Assembly: GCF_003123685.1 (NCBI RefSeq)
Contig: NZ_QCYJ01000116.1
Location: forward strand, 124,001 to 188,000
Direction: 5' to 3'
Length of the DNA: 64,000 bases
Origin: Nocardia aurea
Lineage (GTDB): Bacteria > Actinomycetota > Actinomycetes > Mycobacteriales > Mycobacteriaceae
The translations under genes and the position numbers were made by a program. Shown here piece after piece: positions 1 through 8,830 of the stretch. Under the pieces are notes generated by a model, which ran no database searches, had not been told where the DNA came from, and saw only the letters and a program-made list of their open reading frames with translations. Position 1 is the stretch's first letter. Every line of letters begins with the position of its first letter.

Positions 1-416
1 TCCGTCTGCCGGTCAGTGCCTTTCGTGTGTCGAGGCCGCCGACCGCCTCGGTCGGAGCCCCGTCCTTGCAGCGGTACGCACACTCGTAAGGACAGCTGAT
101 TAGTCGGTGTGACCAGTACGTACGCGTACCGGACCCGGACTCGGGAGCCGAACGTGCCCGTGGCGCAGGTCGAGTCGCGGTCGATGAACGACCCGCGCGG
201 TCGAGGTCGGAATGGATTCGGGCATTTCGGGACTCGCGGAGGCGATGTCGAGCCGGATCGCCACGCCGGACGTGGGCCGTGAAGTCGCGGCATGTCGGCA
301 CGAAATACACTGTGCTGGTGGAATTCACGGTCATCGTCTCGAATCGTGGGATGCGGGGGAGAAGAAATATCGGCCCAAACGCGACTATTCGGCAACGATC
401 TAGCACACTTGACGGT
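1..416. other. No confident gene
   Basis: I see no convincing coding region on either strand. Short open frames exist but lack a ribosome binding site or recognisable protein sequence. The stretch is probably the upstream region of the methyltransferase gene, possibly with the end of a gene lying outside the window. An in-frame ATG at 279 would extend the methyltransferase into this region, but the 46 residues it adds look non-protein-like. Confidence 0.5.
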
Positions 417-1568
417 GTGGGAGATCTCGAGGACGTGCTAGCCCGATTACGCCGCTATCCGGATGTGGAGGCGCAGAACCTCTATGCCGTCGATGCGGCG
501 GATCGGCTGATCCTCGACGTCGCCGCCGAGGCCATCGGCTCTTCCGGTAGCGGGAAGGTAGCGATTATCGGGGACAGCTACGGCGCGCTCACGCTCGGGG
601 TGGTCGTCGGACACGATCTGCGCGGTATTCGCGTCCACCAGGATCTACTGACCGGTGAACTCGCCCTGGCCAACAACGCCCGCGCCCTCGGTCTCGCCGA
701 TCGATACGCGGCCTATCCCCTCGGCGAGCAGTTGCTCGGCGGTGTCGAGGTGGTGCTGCTGCGCCTGCCGCGCGCGCTGGCTGGACTCGCCGAGATCGCC
801 GACGCCATCGCGCGCTACGCCGATCCCTCGGTGACGGTGGTCGCCGGCGGTCGTGACAAGTACCTGACGAAGTCGATGAACGATATGCTGGCCCAGTCCT
901 TTTCGGAGGTCAGAGCGAGCCGGGGGCGGCAGAAGTCGCGCACGCTGCTCGTCACGGGGCCGAAGCCGGTGGGGGAGCCGCGATTCCCGGTGCAGGACCG
1001 GCTGGAGGATTTCGACATCGACGTGGTCGCGCACGGTGCGGCCTTCTCCGGGCCGCGCCTGGATATCGGCACCCGATTCCTGCTCGAACACCTGAAGTGG
1101 ATGAAGCCGGACGCCCGCGACGCCATCGACCTCGGCTGCGGTACCGGCATCATGGCGGTCGCGCTCGCCAAGGCACGCCCGGCCCTGCGGGTGGTCGGCA
1201 CCGACCAGTCCGCGGCCGCGGTGGCCTCGGCCCGGGCGACCGTCGCCGCCAACGACATGGTCGACCGGGTGACCGTGGTCCGCGACGACGCGATGTCGTC
1301 GGCCGCGGACAACAGCGCCGATCTGGTCGTGTGCAATCCTCCTTTCCATGTCGGCGCCGCCGTGCACACCGGTTCGGCGATCAAGATGTTCACCGAGACC
1401 GGCCGCGTCCTGCGGCCCGGCGGCGAACTCTGGGCGGTGTACAACTCGCATCTGAACTACCGGGGTGTGGTGGAACGTATCGTCGGTTCCACCGACGTCG
1501 TCGGCCGGAATCGGAAGTTCACGGTGACGCGGTCGGTCCGTGGTCTCCACGATGTGCAACAGCGGTAG
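417..1568 (+). CDS. RlmG/RsmC-type class I SAM-dependent methyltransferase
   Basis: This 383-residue protein has the two-domain layout of RlmG/RsmC rRNA guanine-N2 methyltransferases. The N-terminal half (about 1-200) looks like the degenerate, non-catalytic methyltransferase domain. The C-terminal half carries the SAM-binding motif DLGCGTG and the catalytic NPPFH motif at about residues 307-311, which is typical of enzymes methylating exocyclic amines of guanine. The length matches E. coli RlmG (378 aa). The target base cannot be told from sequence. The GTG at 417 was chosen because the family-like sequence begins there; an ATG at 279 and a GTG at 435 (preceded by a GAGG) are alternatives. 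The gene stands alone, about 130 nt upstream of the BI-1 gene. Confidence 0.8.
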   Translation: MGDLEDVLARLRRYPDVEAQNLYAVDAADRLILDVAAEAIGSSGSGKVAIIGDSYGALTLGVVVGHDLRGIRVHQDLLTGELALANNARALGLADRYAAYPLGEQLLGGVEVVLLRLPRALAGLAEIADAIARYADPSVTVVAGGRDKYLTKSMNDMLAQSFSEVRASRGRQKSRTLLVTGPKPVGEPRFPVQDRLEDFDIDVVAHGAAFSGPRLDIGTRFLLEHLKWMKPDARDAIDLGCGTGIMAVALAKARPALRVVGTDQSAAAVASARATVAANDMVDRVTVVRDDAMSSAADNSADLVVCNPPFHVGAAVHTGSAIKMFTETGRVLRPGGELWAVYNSHLNYRGVVERIVGSTDVVGRNRKFTVTRSVRGLHDVQQR

Positions 1569-1696
1569 AGTCCGAATTGTCCGCCTCATCGATCGGCCGA
1601 GGAACTCGTTGGGGATGACAGACGTTGGAACAAGCAGTTGGATATCGAGTATTCGGCTCGACAGACAGCGGCAACGACTCCAGAAAGGCATCCGCG

Positions 1697-2551
1697 GTGC
1701 GCACCTCCAGCAATCCGGTTTTCCGTAATTTGCCCCGCCAAGAAGGCGTTGGCGGTGGGTACGCCAACTTCGGGTCCGGGGTGGCGGGTGCCGGCCAGAT
1801 CGGCAACCAGTACGGCCAGCAGCCCTACCAGCAGCAGCCCTACCAGCAGGCCCCGGCCACCCGGTCGATGACGATCGATGATGTCGTCACCAAGACCGGC
1901 ATCACCCTGGGTGTGCTGATCGTCTCGGCGATCGTCTCCTACGGGCTCACCAACGCGAACACCTCGCTCGCCCCGCTGTTCGTCATCGTCGGCGGCCTGG
2001 TCGGCCTGGTACTCGTGCTGATCGCCACGTTCGCGAACAAGATGGACAACCCCGCCCTCGTCCTGTCCTACGCGGTCGCCGAGGGCCTGTTCCTCGGTGC
2101 GCTGTCGTTCATGTTCACCGATGTCGAATTCGGCGGCGTCGGCGGTAGCGCGCTGATCGGCCAGGCCGTCCTCGGCACCTTCGGTGTCTTCGCGGGCATG
2201 CTCGTGGTCTACAAGACCGGCGCGATCCGGGTCACCCCGCGTTTCACCCGGATGATCGTCGGCGCGCTGATCGGCGTCGTCGTGCTCGCTCTCGGCAACC
2301 TGATCGCGAGCTTCTTCATCTCCGGCGGTCTCGGACTGCGTGACGGCGGCACGCTCGCCATCATCTTCAGCCTGGTCTGCATCGCCATCGCCGCGTTCAG
2401 CTTCCTGCTCGACTTCGACGCCGCCGACCAGCTGATCCGCGCGCAGGCGCCGGAGAAGGCGGCTTGGGGCGTCGCTCTCGGCCTGACCGTCACCCTGGTC
2501 TGGCTCTACGTCGAGATCCTGCGACTGCTGAGCTACTTCAACAACGACTAG
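1697..2551 (+). CDS. Bax inhibitor-1/YccA family membrane protein
   Basis: The protein is 284 residues. A short soluble N-terminus with a Gln/Pro/Tyr-rich linker (repeated YQQQP) precedes seven or so hydrophobic segments. The start MRTSSNPVFRNLP matches the usual actinobacterial BI-1 start. The C-terminal segment contains the acidic LLDFDAADQLI stretch, which in the family contributes the pH-sensing aspartates of a calcium leak channel. The GTG at 1697 is preceded by AGAAAGG about 8 nt upstream, which decides the start over an upstream ATG at 1625. Its place before fadA3 corresponds to mycobacterial Rv1072. Physiological role in actinobacteria is unknown. Confidence 0.88.
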   Translation: MRTSSNPVFRNLPRQEGVGGGYANFGSGVAGAGQIGNQYGQQPYQQQPYQQAPATRSMTIDDVVTKTGITLGVLIVSAIVSYGLTNANTSLAPLFVIVGGLVGLVLVLIATFANKMDNPALVLSYAVAEGLFLGALSFMFTDVEFGGVGGSALIGQAVLGTFGVFAGMLVVYKTGAIRVTPRFTRMIVGALIGVVVLALGNLIASFFISGGLGLRDGGTLAIIFSLVCIAIAAFSFLLDFDAADQLIRAQAPEKAAWGVALGLTVTLVWLYVEILRLLSYFNND

Positions 2552-2582
2552 TTCCGAGCGGCTCCGGCCGCACGGATACGAG

Positions 2583-2610
2583 AAGGGCGGTCGCCGACGC
2601 GGCCGCCCTT
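2583..2610. terminator. Bidirectional hairpin terminator between BI-1 and DoxX genes
   Basis: AAGGGCGG and CCGCCCTT form a stem extended inward to about 12 bp including one T-G pair, with a four-base loop. It is followed by TTT on the + strand, lies 31 nt after the BI-1 stop and just before the convergent DoxX stop, so it can serve both genes. Confidence 0.7.
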
Positions 2611-2624
2611 TCGCGTGTGCTGGA

Positions 2625-2972
2625 TCAGGCGGCAATACCGAGCGCCGCGGCGACCGCGACCGGTACCAGGTACAGCAGCGGGAACGGGACGTGCCCGTAG
2701 GCCCGCGCCCGCACGATGGTGACGATCGCGCCGAGGAAGTAGGCGACGATGCCGATCGCGGCGGCAAGCCCGATCACCGGCACCCACAGCCCCACGATCA
2801 AGCCGAGCGCGCCCGCGCCCTTCACCAGCCCGAGCGGGGTCCACCACGATTCGGGAACGCCGTATTCGACCAGCGGGCCGACCACGAACTCGGCGCGCCG
2901 CAACAGCGACAACGCCGAGAAGCCGACCCAGGCGGCGGCGAGAACGGTGACGATGACGTAGGCGGCGTGCAT
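2625..2972 (-). CDS. DoxX-like family membrane protein
   Basis: This 115-residue protein has four hydrophobic segments with the DoxX-like pattern: an N-terminal helix, an amphipathic FVVGPLVEYGVPESWWTPLG stretch, GLVKGAGALGLIVGLWVP, and a final helix containing the HVPFPL motif. DoxX-like proteins are small integral membrane proteins of poorly defined redox or stress roles; in mycobacteria some associate with superoxide dismutase. The start ATG at 2972 has GGGAGA 6 nt upstream and fits the usual family length. A longer open frame reaches 3275 but the extra N-terminus is not protein-like. It is a single gene, convergent with BI-1. Confidence 0.82.
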   Translation of the reverse strand: MHAAYVIVTVLAAAWVGFSALSLLRRAEFVVGPLVEYGVPESWWTPLGLVKGAGALGLIVGLWVPVIGLAAAIGIVAYFLGAIVTIVRARAYGHVPFPLLYLVPVAVAAALGIAA

Positions 2973-3220
2973 GGCGGTCTCCCGGGTGCGTACGAATAGT
3001 TCGTTCGCTCGGTAGACGAGGCCCGACCGCGATATGTGACATCCGACGCCGCGCCCACACCGTGGCGAGGTGATCGGCCGGGTCGGTGGCAGGGTGCACA
3101 GGTCCGTCGGTCGACTGCCCCCACGGCCGGGCCGAGGTCGGCAAGCGTCATCGAGCCCGTCGCCGCGTGGTGGAGGGCATCGAGACGGTCGAGTTTCCGT
3201 CCCGTGCCTCAACGACGAAC

Positions 3221-3247
3221 GGCTCCCTATCGCGGGGATAGGGAGCC
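3221..3247. terminator. Hairpin terminator downstream of the thiolase gene
   Basis: GGCTCCCTAT and ATAGGGAGCC form a perfect 10-bp stem (11 with the inner C-G) around a GCGGG loop. It lies 51 nt past the stop of the minus-strand thiolase gene. The following minus-strand bases are not T-rich, so it may act as an I-shaped terminator. The rest of the 2973-3297 gap shows no gene. Confidence 0.65.
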
Positions 3248-3297
3248 GTCCGGACGGGTTCACCGTGACCGCCACCTGTGCGGTGGCGGCGCGGGTA

Positions 3298-4518
3298 TCA
3301 GCTCAAGCGCTCGATGACCAGCGCCATGCCCTGGCCGCCGCCGACGCACATGGTCTCCACGCCGAACTGCTTGTCGTGGGTCTGGAGGTTGTTGATCAGG
3401 GTGGTGGCGATGCGCGCGCCGGTCATGCCGAACGGGTGGCCGAGGGCGATGGCGCCGCCGGAGACGTTCAGCTTGTCCTCGTCGATCTTCAGTTCGCGCG
3501 CGGAGCCGAGTACCTGCACCGCGAACGCCTCGTTGATCTCGAACAGGTCGATATCGTCGACCGTCTTGCCCGCCAGCGCGAGGGCGTTCTTGACGGCCTC
3601 GATCGGGCCGAGGCCCATGATCTCCGGCGACAGGCCGGAGACGCCGGTGGAGACGATGCGGGCCAGCGGGGTCAGACCGAGTTCGGCGGCCTTGGTGTCG
3701 CTTATGATGACCAGCGCCGCGGCGCCGTCGTTGAGCGGACAGCAGTTACCGGCGGTGACGGTGCCATCGGGACGGAACACCGGCTTCAGCTGGCTGACCG
3801 CCTCGTAGGTGACACCGGCGCGCGGGCCGTCGTCGGTGGACACCACGGTGCCGTCGGGCAGCGTGACCGGGGTGATCTCACGTTCGAAGAAGCCGGCCTT
3901 GATGGCCGCCTCGGCGCGGTTCTGCGAGCGAACGCCCCAGCGGTCCTGGTCCTCGCGGGTGATGCCGGTGAAGCTGGCGACGTTCTCCGCGGTCTGGCCC
4001 ATGGCGATGTAGGGGTCGGGGAGCAGGCCGTCCTCGCGCGGGTCGTGCCAGATGCCCGCGCCGCCCTTGGCGGTTTCGGCGGTCCTGGCCTGAGCTTCGT
4101 CGAACACCGGGTTCTTGGTGTTCGGCCAGCCGTCGGCGGAGCCGTTCTTGTAGCGCGAGACAGTTTCCACACCCGCGGAGATGAAGATATGGCCCTCGCC
4201 CGCCTTGATCGCGTGGAACGCCATCCGGGTGGTCTGCAACGAGGACGCGCAGTAGCGCTGCACGGTGGTGCCGGGCACGGTGTCGTAGCCGAGCTGGACG
4301 GCGACGTTGCGGGCGATGCCGAAGCCCTGCTCGCCCGCGGGCGAGCCACAGCCGAGGATCAGGTCGTCGATCTGGGTCGGATCGAGCGCGGGCACCTTGT
4401 CCAAGGCCGCGCGAATGATCTGGGCGGTGAGATCATCGGGCCGGATGTCGACCAGCGAACCCTTCATGGCGCGGCCGATGGGGGAGCGAGCGGTCGAAAC
4501 GATAACTGCCTCGGGCAT
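3298..4518 (-). CDS. fadA3: Acetyl-CoA C-acetyltransferase (thiolase)
   Basis: This 406-residue thiolase belongs to the FadA/acetyl-CoA acetyltransferase family, which cleaves 3-ketoacyl-CoA or condenses two acyl-CoAs. The nucleophilic cysteine is C90 in RYCASSLQT. The NEAFAVQ motif, the histidine of GHPFG (H361) and the C-terminal catalytic cysteine of CVGGGQG (C391) are all present, so it should be active. The position next to the SGNH hydrolase gene on the same strand matches M. tuberculosis fadA3 (Rv1074c), which is the basis for the symbol. Expected role is beta-oxidation or acetoacetyl-CoA metabolism. The physiological substrate chain length is not evident. Confidence 0.9.
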   Translation of the reverse strand: MPEAVIVSTARSPIGRAMKGSLVDIRPDDLTAQIIRAALDKVPALDPTQIDDLILGCGSPAGEQGFGIARNVAVQLGYDTVPGTTVQRYCASSLQTTRMAFHAIKAGEGHIFISAGVETVSRYKNGSADGWPNTKNPVFDEAQARTAETAKGGAGIWHDPREDGLLPDPYIAMGQTAENVASFTGITREDQDRWGVRSQNRAEAAIKAGFFEREITPVTLPDGTVVSTDDGPRAGVTYEAVSQLKPVFRPDGTVTAGNCCPLNDGAAALVIISDTKAAELGLTPLARIVSTGVSGLSPEIMGLGPIEAVKNALALAGKTVDDIDLFEINEAFAVQVLGSARELKIDEDKLNVSGGAIALGHPFGMTGARIATTLINNLQTHDKQFGVETMCVGGGQGMALVIERLS

Positions 4519-4540
4519 GAGGGCTCCTTTGTGCTTCTGC

Positions 4541-5506
4541 TCAGTTTTGTACTGGCGACTCTATGTGTACCAAATTAGCCGAGCGGCGCACCCGCCACCC
4601 CGGAGATTCGACGAGTCCGCGCAGCCGCGCGGTGATGCCACGTCGTTCGGCCGAACGGGCCTGCGGTGACTCCGCCCGTCGCTGCGCGAGTGCCGTCACC
4701 AGGACCGGCAGAATATGCGCCGCCGCCAACGCGTAACCGTCGGCGGAGGGGTGGAAGCCGTCGGCGGCGAAGAGCCGGTCCGGCGAAGTGAGGAATTGCG
4801 GACCGAGGTCGCCCATCGGCACCGGGTGGGCCCCGGCGTCGGCGCTGACCCCGAATTGCGCCTTCGCCAGCCGCACGCTCCAGTTGTGCACGATGGTGCG
4901 CAGCGGCTGCGGTATCGCGGCGACGGTGCCCAGATCCGGGCAGGTGCCGACGACCACGACCGCGCCCGCGTCGTGCAACCTGCGCACCGCGGCGCCGAGC
5001 CGATGCGCCGAGGCGGAGATCGAATGCTTCTTGGTGACGTCGTTCGCGCCGACGAAGATCACCGCGGCGTCCGGCGGCGGACCCGCGACGAACATCGCGT
5101 CGACCTGACCGGACAGGCCCTTGGAGGTGGCGCCGCAGATCGCCTTGGTGCTGAGCCTGATACTCATCCCCGTGGCCTCGGCCAAACCGCGCGCGATCCG
5201 CACGCCGGGCACTTCCTCGCAGTTCGCGCATCCGAGCCCGGCCGCGGTGGAATCGCCGAAGATCATCAGGTGCACGTCGACCGGCTTACCCGGCCGCCAG
5301 GGCTCGGGTGACTCGCAGCCCGCGGTGTAGACACCGTCGGCCTCCGGCGGTTTGGAGGTGTCGCGTCCGATGATCCCGCGCGCCGCGCCCGCCTGTGCCA
5401 TGAGAAGTCGATACGCGGCCCACGACGCGGTGCCCGCGCTGGATCCGGCCAGCACGGTGGCCATACCCGTCACCGCGGCGGTACGCCTGCTCATCCGAGG
5501 TGCCAC
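4541..5506 (-). CDS. SGNH/GDSL-family hydrolase, exported or membrane-anchored
   Basis: This is an SGNH esterase of 321 residues. Block I GDSTAAG holds the nucleophilic serine, the GAND motif is block III, and DGFHPSADGY holds the catalytic Asp and His. The first 40 residues contain a hydrophobic Ala/Gly-rich segment that looks like an uncleaved signal anchor, so the enzyme probably acts in the cell envelope. It corresponds to Rv1075c, next to fadA3. Start choice is open: GTG at 5506 or ATG at 5494, neither with a clear ribosome binding site. The gene is 22 nt upstream of the thiolase on the same strand, so the two may be co-transcribed. The substrate is unknown but esters of acyl chains or acetylated glycans are typical. 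Confidence 0.82.
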   Translation of the reverse strand: MAPRMSRRTAAVTGMATVLAGSSAGTASWAAYRLLMAQAGAARGIIGRDTSKPPEADGVYTAGCESPEPWRPGKPVDVHLMIFGDSTAAGLGCANCEEVPGVRIARGLAEATGMSIRLSTKAICGATSKGLSGQVDAMFVAGPPPDAAVIFVGANDVTKKHSISASAHRLGAAVRRLHDAGAVVVVGTCPDLGTVAAIPQPLRTIVHNWSVRLAKAQFGVSADAGAHPVPMGDLGPQFLTSPDRLFAADGFHPSADGYALAAAHILPVLVTALAQRRAESPQARSAERRGITARLRGLVESPGWRVRRSANLVHIESPVQN

Positions 5507-5651
5507 GACTACGAATAGTAGTGGCTCCGCGCACGGCGACGTCGATCCCGCTTCCGCCGCCGGTCACCCGGGCGCGTACCGGATGGGTCGCCGCCGCCGG
5601 GCTCGCCCAGGTCGTCGGGGTGCACCGGCGACCGCGAACTCCCTGGCGATC

Positions 5652-6113
5652 TCAGCCGGGGACGGTGAAGGTGGCCTTGGCCGGAACGTTCGCGGAATCG
5701 GTGGTGATCGCGACCTCGACCCGGCCGGGGCCGGTGTCCTGGAACAGCGCGTACAGGATGCTGCCGTAGATACCGGTCACCACGTTGTTCTCGTATACGC
5801 CGATCGCGCCGGTGTCGAGATTGCGCCACGCCACGAAGGCGCGCACCTCGCACAGCGGGGCGAACGGGTAGAGGCCGGGGCCGACGCCGGAGACCGGGGT
5901 CGCCCGCATGTTGAGGATGGCCCGGCCCGGCCAGTCGGCGCTGGTATCGGCCCAGGTCTCGATACTCGTCCAGCACAGACCGCCGTGCGCGAGCGTCGGC
6001 ACCTGGGGGAACGGGACTGTCGCCGCACTGGCCTGCGCGCCGGATCCGACGACCGCGGCCGTGGCCGCGCACACCAGAACGGTGGCGGCTCGGACGATGT
6101 TGGGCTGCCTCAT
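5652..6113 (-). CDS. Small secreted protein of unknown function
   Basis: The 153-residue product starts with MRQPNIVRAATVLV, a positively charged then hydrophobic signal peptide ending near QASA-AT (about residue 31). The mature part of about 120 residues contains two cysteines that could form a disulfide, and a beta-rich pattern with aromatic residues. I do not recognise a characterised family. The ATG at 6113 follows a GGGA; the open frame extends upstream to 6194 but that part is Arg-rich and unlike a signal sequence. In mycobacteria the corresponding place is occupied by lipU (Rv1076), which is absent here. Confidence 0.72.
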   Translation of the reverse strand: MRQPNIVRAATVLVCAATAAVVGSGAQASAATVPFPQVPTLAHGGLCWTSIETWADTSADWPGRAILNMRATPVSGVGPGLYPFAPLCEVRAFVAWRNLDTGAIGVYENNVVTGIYGSILYALFQDTGPGRVEVAITTDSANVPAKATFTVPG

Positions 6114-6298
6114 ATTTCCCGATCCTAGGCCCGAGGGCCGTGTCCGGGTGCGACTCGCCCCGCACCGATTTCGCCCCGCCGTGCCGGAATTCACAATGCG
6201 CCTCCCGAGCCCGCGCGCACTGGGCCGTCGCGACGTCGGGAACCCGCGTAGAGGGCCGTCGATGCGAGCACCGCGCGGCTTTCTGCAACGATGGAGCT

Positions 6299-7690
6299 AT
6301 GCGCATCGCGGATCACGTCGTGGACCTCATCGGCAACACGCCCCTGGTCCGGTTGAACTCTGTCGTCGGACCGAACGCCGGGCTGGTGGCCGCCAAGATC
6401 GAATACCTCAATCCTGGCGGAAGTTCCAAGGACCGGATCGCGGTGAAGATGATCGAGGCGGCCGAGAAGTCGGGCGAACTCGGTCCCGGCGGCACGATCG
6501 TCGAACCGACCTCGGGCAATACCGGTGTCGGACTGGCCCTGGTCGCGCAGCAGCGCGGCTACAAATGTGTATTCGTCTGCCCGGACAAGGTCTCCGAGGA
6601 CAAGCGCAATGTGCTGCGTGCCTACGGCGCCGAGGTCGTCGTCTGCCCGACCGCCGTGCCGCCGGATCACCCGGACAGCTACTACAGCGTTTCCGATCGG
6701 CTGGTCCGCGAGATCGACGGCGCCTGGAAGCCGGACCAGTACTCCAATCCCGGCGGCCCGGACAGCCACTACGAAACCACCGGCCCGGAGATCTGGCGCG
6801 ACACCGAGGGAAAGATCACCCACTTCGTCGCCGGTGTCGGCACCGGCGGCACCATCACCGGCACCGGTCGATACCTCAAGGAGGTGTCGGGCGGCACGGT
6901 GAAGATCATCGGCGCGGATCCGGAGGGGTCGGTGTATTCCGGCGGCACCGGCAGGCCGTACCTGGTCGAAGGCGTCGGCGAGGATTTCTGGCCCTCGGCC
7001 TACGATCCGGCGATCCCCGACGAGATCATCGCGGTGTCGGACGCCGATTCGTTCGACATGACCCGGCGGCTGGCCCGCGAGGAGGGACTGCTCGTCGGCG
7101 GTTCCTGCGGTATGGCGGTCGTCGCCGCCATCGAGGTGGCCCGTCGTGATCCCGACGCCGTCGTGGTCGTGCTGCTGCCCGACGGCGGCCGCGGCTACCT
7201 GTCCAAGATCTTCAACGACGAGTGGATGAGTTCCTACGGCTTCCTGCGCACCCGGCTCGACGGCAGCATCGCCGAGCCGCTGGTCGGCGATGTCCTGCGC
7301 GGAAAGTCCGGCGCGCTGCCCGATCTGGTGCACACGCACCCGTCGGAAACCCTGCGCGACGCCATCGAGATCCTGCGCGAATACGGTGTCTCGCAGATGC
7401 CGGTGGTCGGCGCCGAACCGCCGGTGATGGCGGGCGAGGTCGCGGGCAGCGTCACCGAACGGGATCTGCTGTCGGCGGTATTCGAAGGCCGTGCGCACCT
7501 GACGGATTCGGTGGCCGAACACATGAGCCCCTCGTTCCCGTTGATCGGATCCGGCGAACCCATCTCCGCCGCCACCAAGGCACTGTCCGACACCGACGCG
7601 CTGATGGTGGTCGAGGACGGCAAACCGGTCGGCGTCATCACCCGCCACGACCTGCTCGGCTTCCTCAGCACCGGTTCCATCGGCCGCTGA
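6299..7690 (+). CDS. cbs: Cystathionine beta-synthase
   Basis: This PLP enzyme of the cysteine synthase fold condenses serine with homocysteine to cystathionine, the first step of reverse transsulfuration. The 463 residues comprise a catalytic domain with the PLP lysine K44 in GGSSKDR, the SGNTG substrate loop and the GTGGT phosphate-binding loop, then a C-terminal pair of CBS domains (about 335-463) as regulatory module. The length is as in M. tuberculosis Rv1077. GGAG lies about 4 nt before the ATG at 6299. It is the partner of metB, but the two are separated here by two unrelated genes. Confidence 0.93.
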   Translation: MRIADHVVDLIGNTPLVRLNSVVGPNAGLVAAKIEYLNPGGSSKDRIAVKMIEAAEKSGELGPGGTIVEPTSGNTGVGLALVAQQRGYKCVFVCPDKVSEDKRNVLRAYGAEVVVCPTAVPPDHPDSYYSVSDRLVREIDGAWKPDQYSNPGGPDSHYETTGPEIWRDTEGKITHFVAGVGTGGTITGTGRYLKEVSGGTVKIIGADPEGSVYSGGTGRPYLVEGVGEDFWPSAYDPAIPDEIIAVSDADSFDMTRRLAREEGLLVGGSCGMAVVAAIEVARRDPDAVVVVLLPDGGRGYLSKIFNDEWMSSYGFLRTRLDGSIAEPLVGDVLRGKSGALPDLVHTHPSETLRDAIEILREYGVSQMPVVGAEPPVMAGEVAGSVTERDLLSAVFEGRAHLTDSVAEHMSPSFPLIGSGEPISAATKALSDTDALMVVEDGKPVGVITRHDLLGFLSTGSIGR

Positions 7691-7944
7691 AAGTCTCGAC
7701 GCCCACCCCGTCCGGCTATCCGATCGCGGGCTGACGGAGTGCTGTCCGCGATAGGTGCGAAAACTGTTGTGCGTTCGTCGTCCCGGCTGAAATTCGCGGC
7801 CCTGGATGCGGCGCTGAACCAATATTCGCGACGCGCCAGCAAATAATTCGCAAACTCGCTGTTTCGGAGACGACCCGGGGTATAACCGGCTCGGGAACAG
7901 CCACGGCACCGGCCCTGGCGTATCGGGTAGCGAAGGGACGGGCC

Positions 7945-8811
7945 GTGTACACCTCCAGTTCGGCTATCGATTTCGAGCAGGGGCTGACGGACGCGTGGAG
8001 TTCGATCGCGACGTTCGTTCCCGCCGCGGCGGGTTTCCTGGCGATCCTGCTCGGGGGCTGGATCATCGCCAGGGTTGTCGCGGCGATCGTGAGCCGCGTG
8101 CTCGTCCGGGTCGGATTCGATCGGCTGGTCGAGCGCGGCGGTATCGGGGATATGTTGGCGCGCAGCCGGTACGACGCCTCGGATCTCTTGGCCAAGTTGG
8201 CCTATTTCGCGATTCTGCTGATCGCCCTGCAACTCGGTTTCGGGATATTCGGGACGAATCCGGTCAGCGCGACGATCGACCGCATCGTCGCGTGGTTGCC
8301 GCGCGCCGCCGTGGCGATCGTCATCATCGTGGTCGCCGGAGCCATCGCGCACGGGGTGCGCGATATGGTCGCCACCGTGCTCGGCGGCCTGTCGTACGGG
8401 CCGATGATCGGGCGGATCGCCGCGGTATTCGTCTGGGGTATCGGCATCGTCGCCGCACTGAACCAGATCGGTGTCGCCACCTCGGTGACGCTGCCGATAC
8501 TCGTCACGGTGCTCGCCACCATCGGCGGCGTCATCGTGGTCGGTGTCGGCGGCGGACTGATCCGTCCCATGCAGCGTCGCTGGGAGGACTGGCTCAGCGG
8601 CCTCGAGGAGGAGATGCCCGTGGTCAAAGGGCATGCCCAGACCTATCGGCGCGGTCGCGACGACGCCGCCCGGGAACAGTTGTGGATGGACGACCGGGCC
8701 ACCCGAGCCCAGCAGCAGTGGGCGCGGGAACCGATGCGCGGCGGCTACGGCCCGGGCGGGTACACCAAGGACGACGACTACTACTTCGACGACCCGGGGG
8801 AGATTCGTTGA
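7945..8811 (+). CDS. Mechanosensitive-channel-like membrane protein (conserved TM helix repeats)
   Basis: This 288-residue protein has about five membrane segments arranged as repeated glycine-rich helices (FLAILLGGWIIARVV, AVAIVIIVVAGAIAHGV, LPILVTVLATIGGVI). That is the pattern of small-conductance channel-related TM-helix proteins such as CmpX. The beta domain of true MscS is missing. The C-terminal 70 residues are charged, then Tyr/Gly/Asp-rich. The GTG at 7945 has AAGGGA 6 nt upstream. Upstream bases 7691-7944 hold no gene I can support. It sits where mycobacteria have pra between cbs and metB, and stops 19 nt before the convergent acyl-CoA dehydrogenase. Confidence 0.75.
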   Translation: MYTSSSAIDFEQGLTDAWSSIATFVPAAAGFLAILLGGWIIARVVAAIVSRVLVRVGFDRLVERGGIGDMLARSRYDASDLLAKLAYFAILLIALQLGFGIFGTNPVSATIDRIVAWLPRAAVAIVIIVVAGAIAHGVRDMVATVLGGLSYGPMIGRIAAVFVWGIGIVAALNQIGVATSVTLPILVTVLATIGGVIVVGVGGGLIRPMQRRWEDWLSGLEEEMPVVKGHAQTYRRGRDDAAREQLWMDDRATRAQQQWAREPMRGGYGPGGYTKDDDYYFDDPGEIR

Positions 8812-8830
8812 GATTCCTTGGATCCGAGGG

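Noticed and set aside
279..416. Longer start of the methyltransferase gene (ATG 279)
   Set aside because: The extra 46 residues are basic, lack similarity to the family N-terminus, and no ribosome binding site precedes the ATG.
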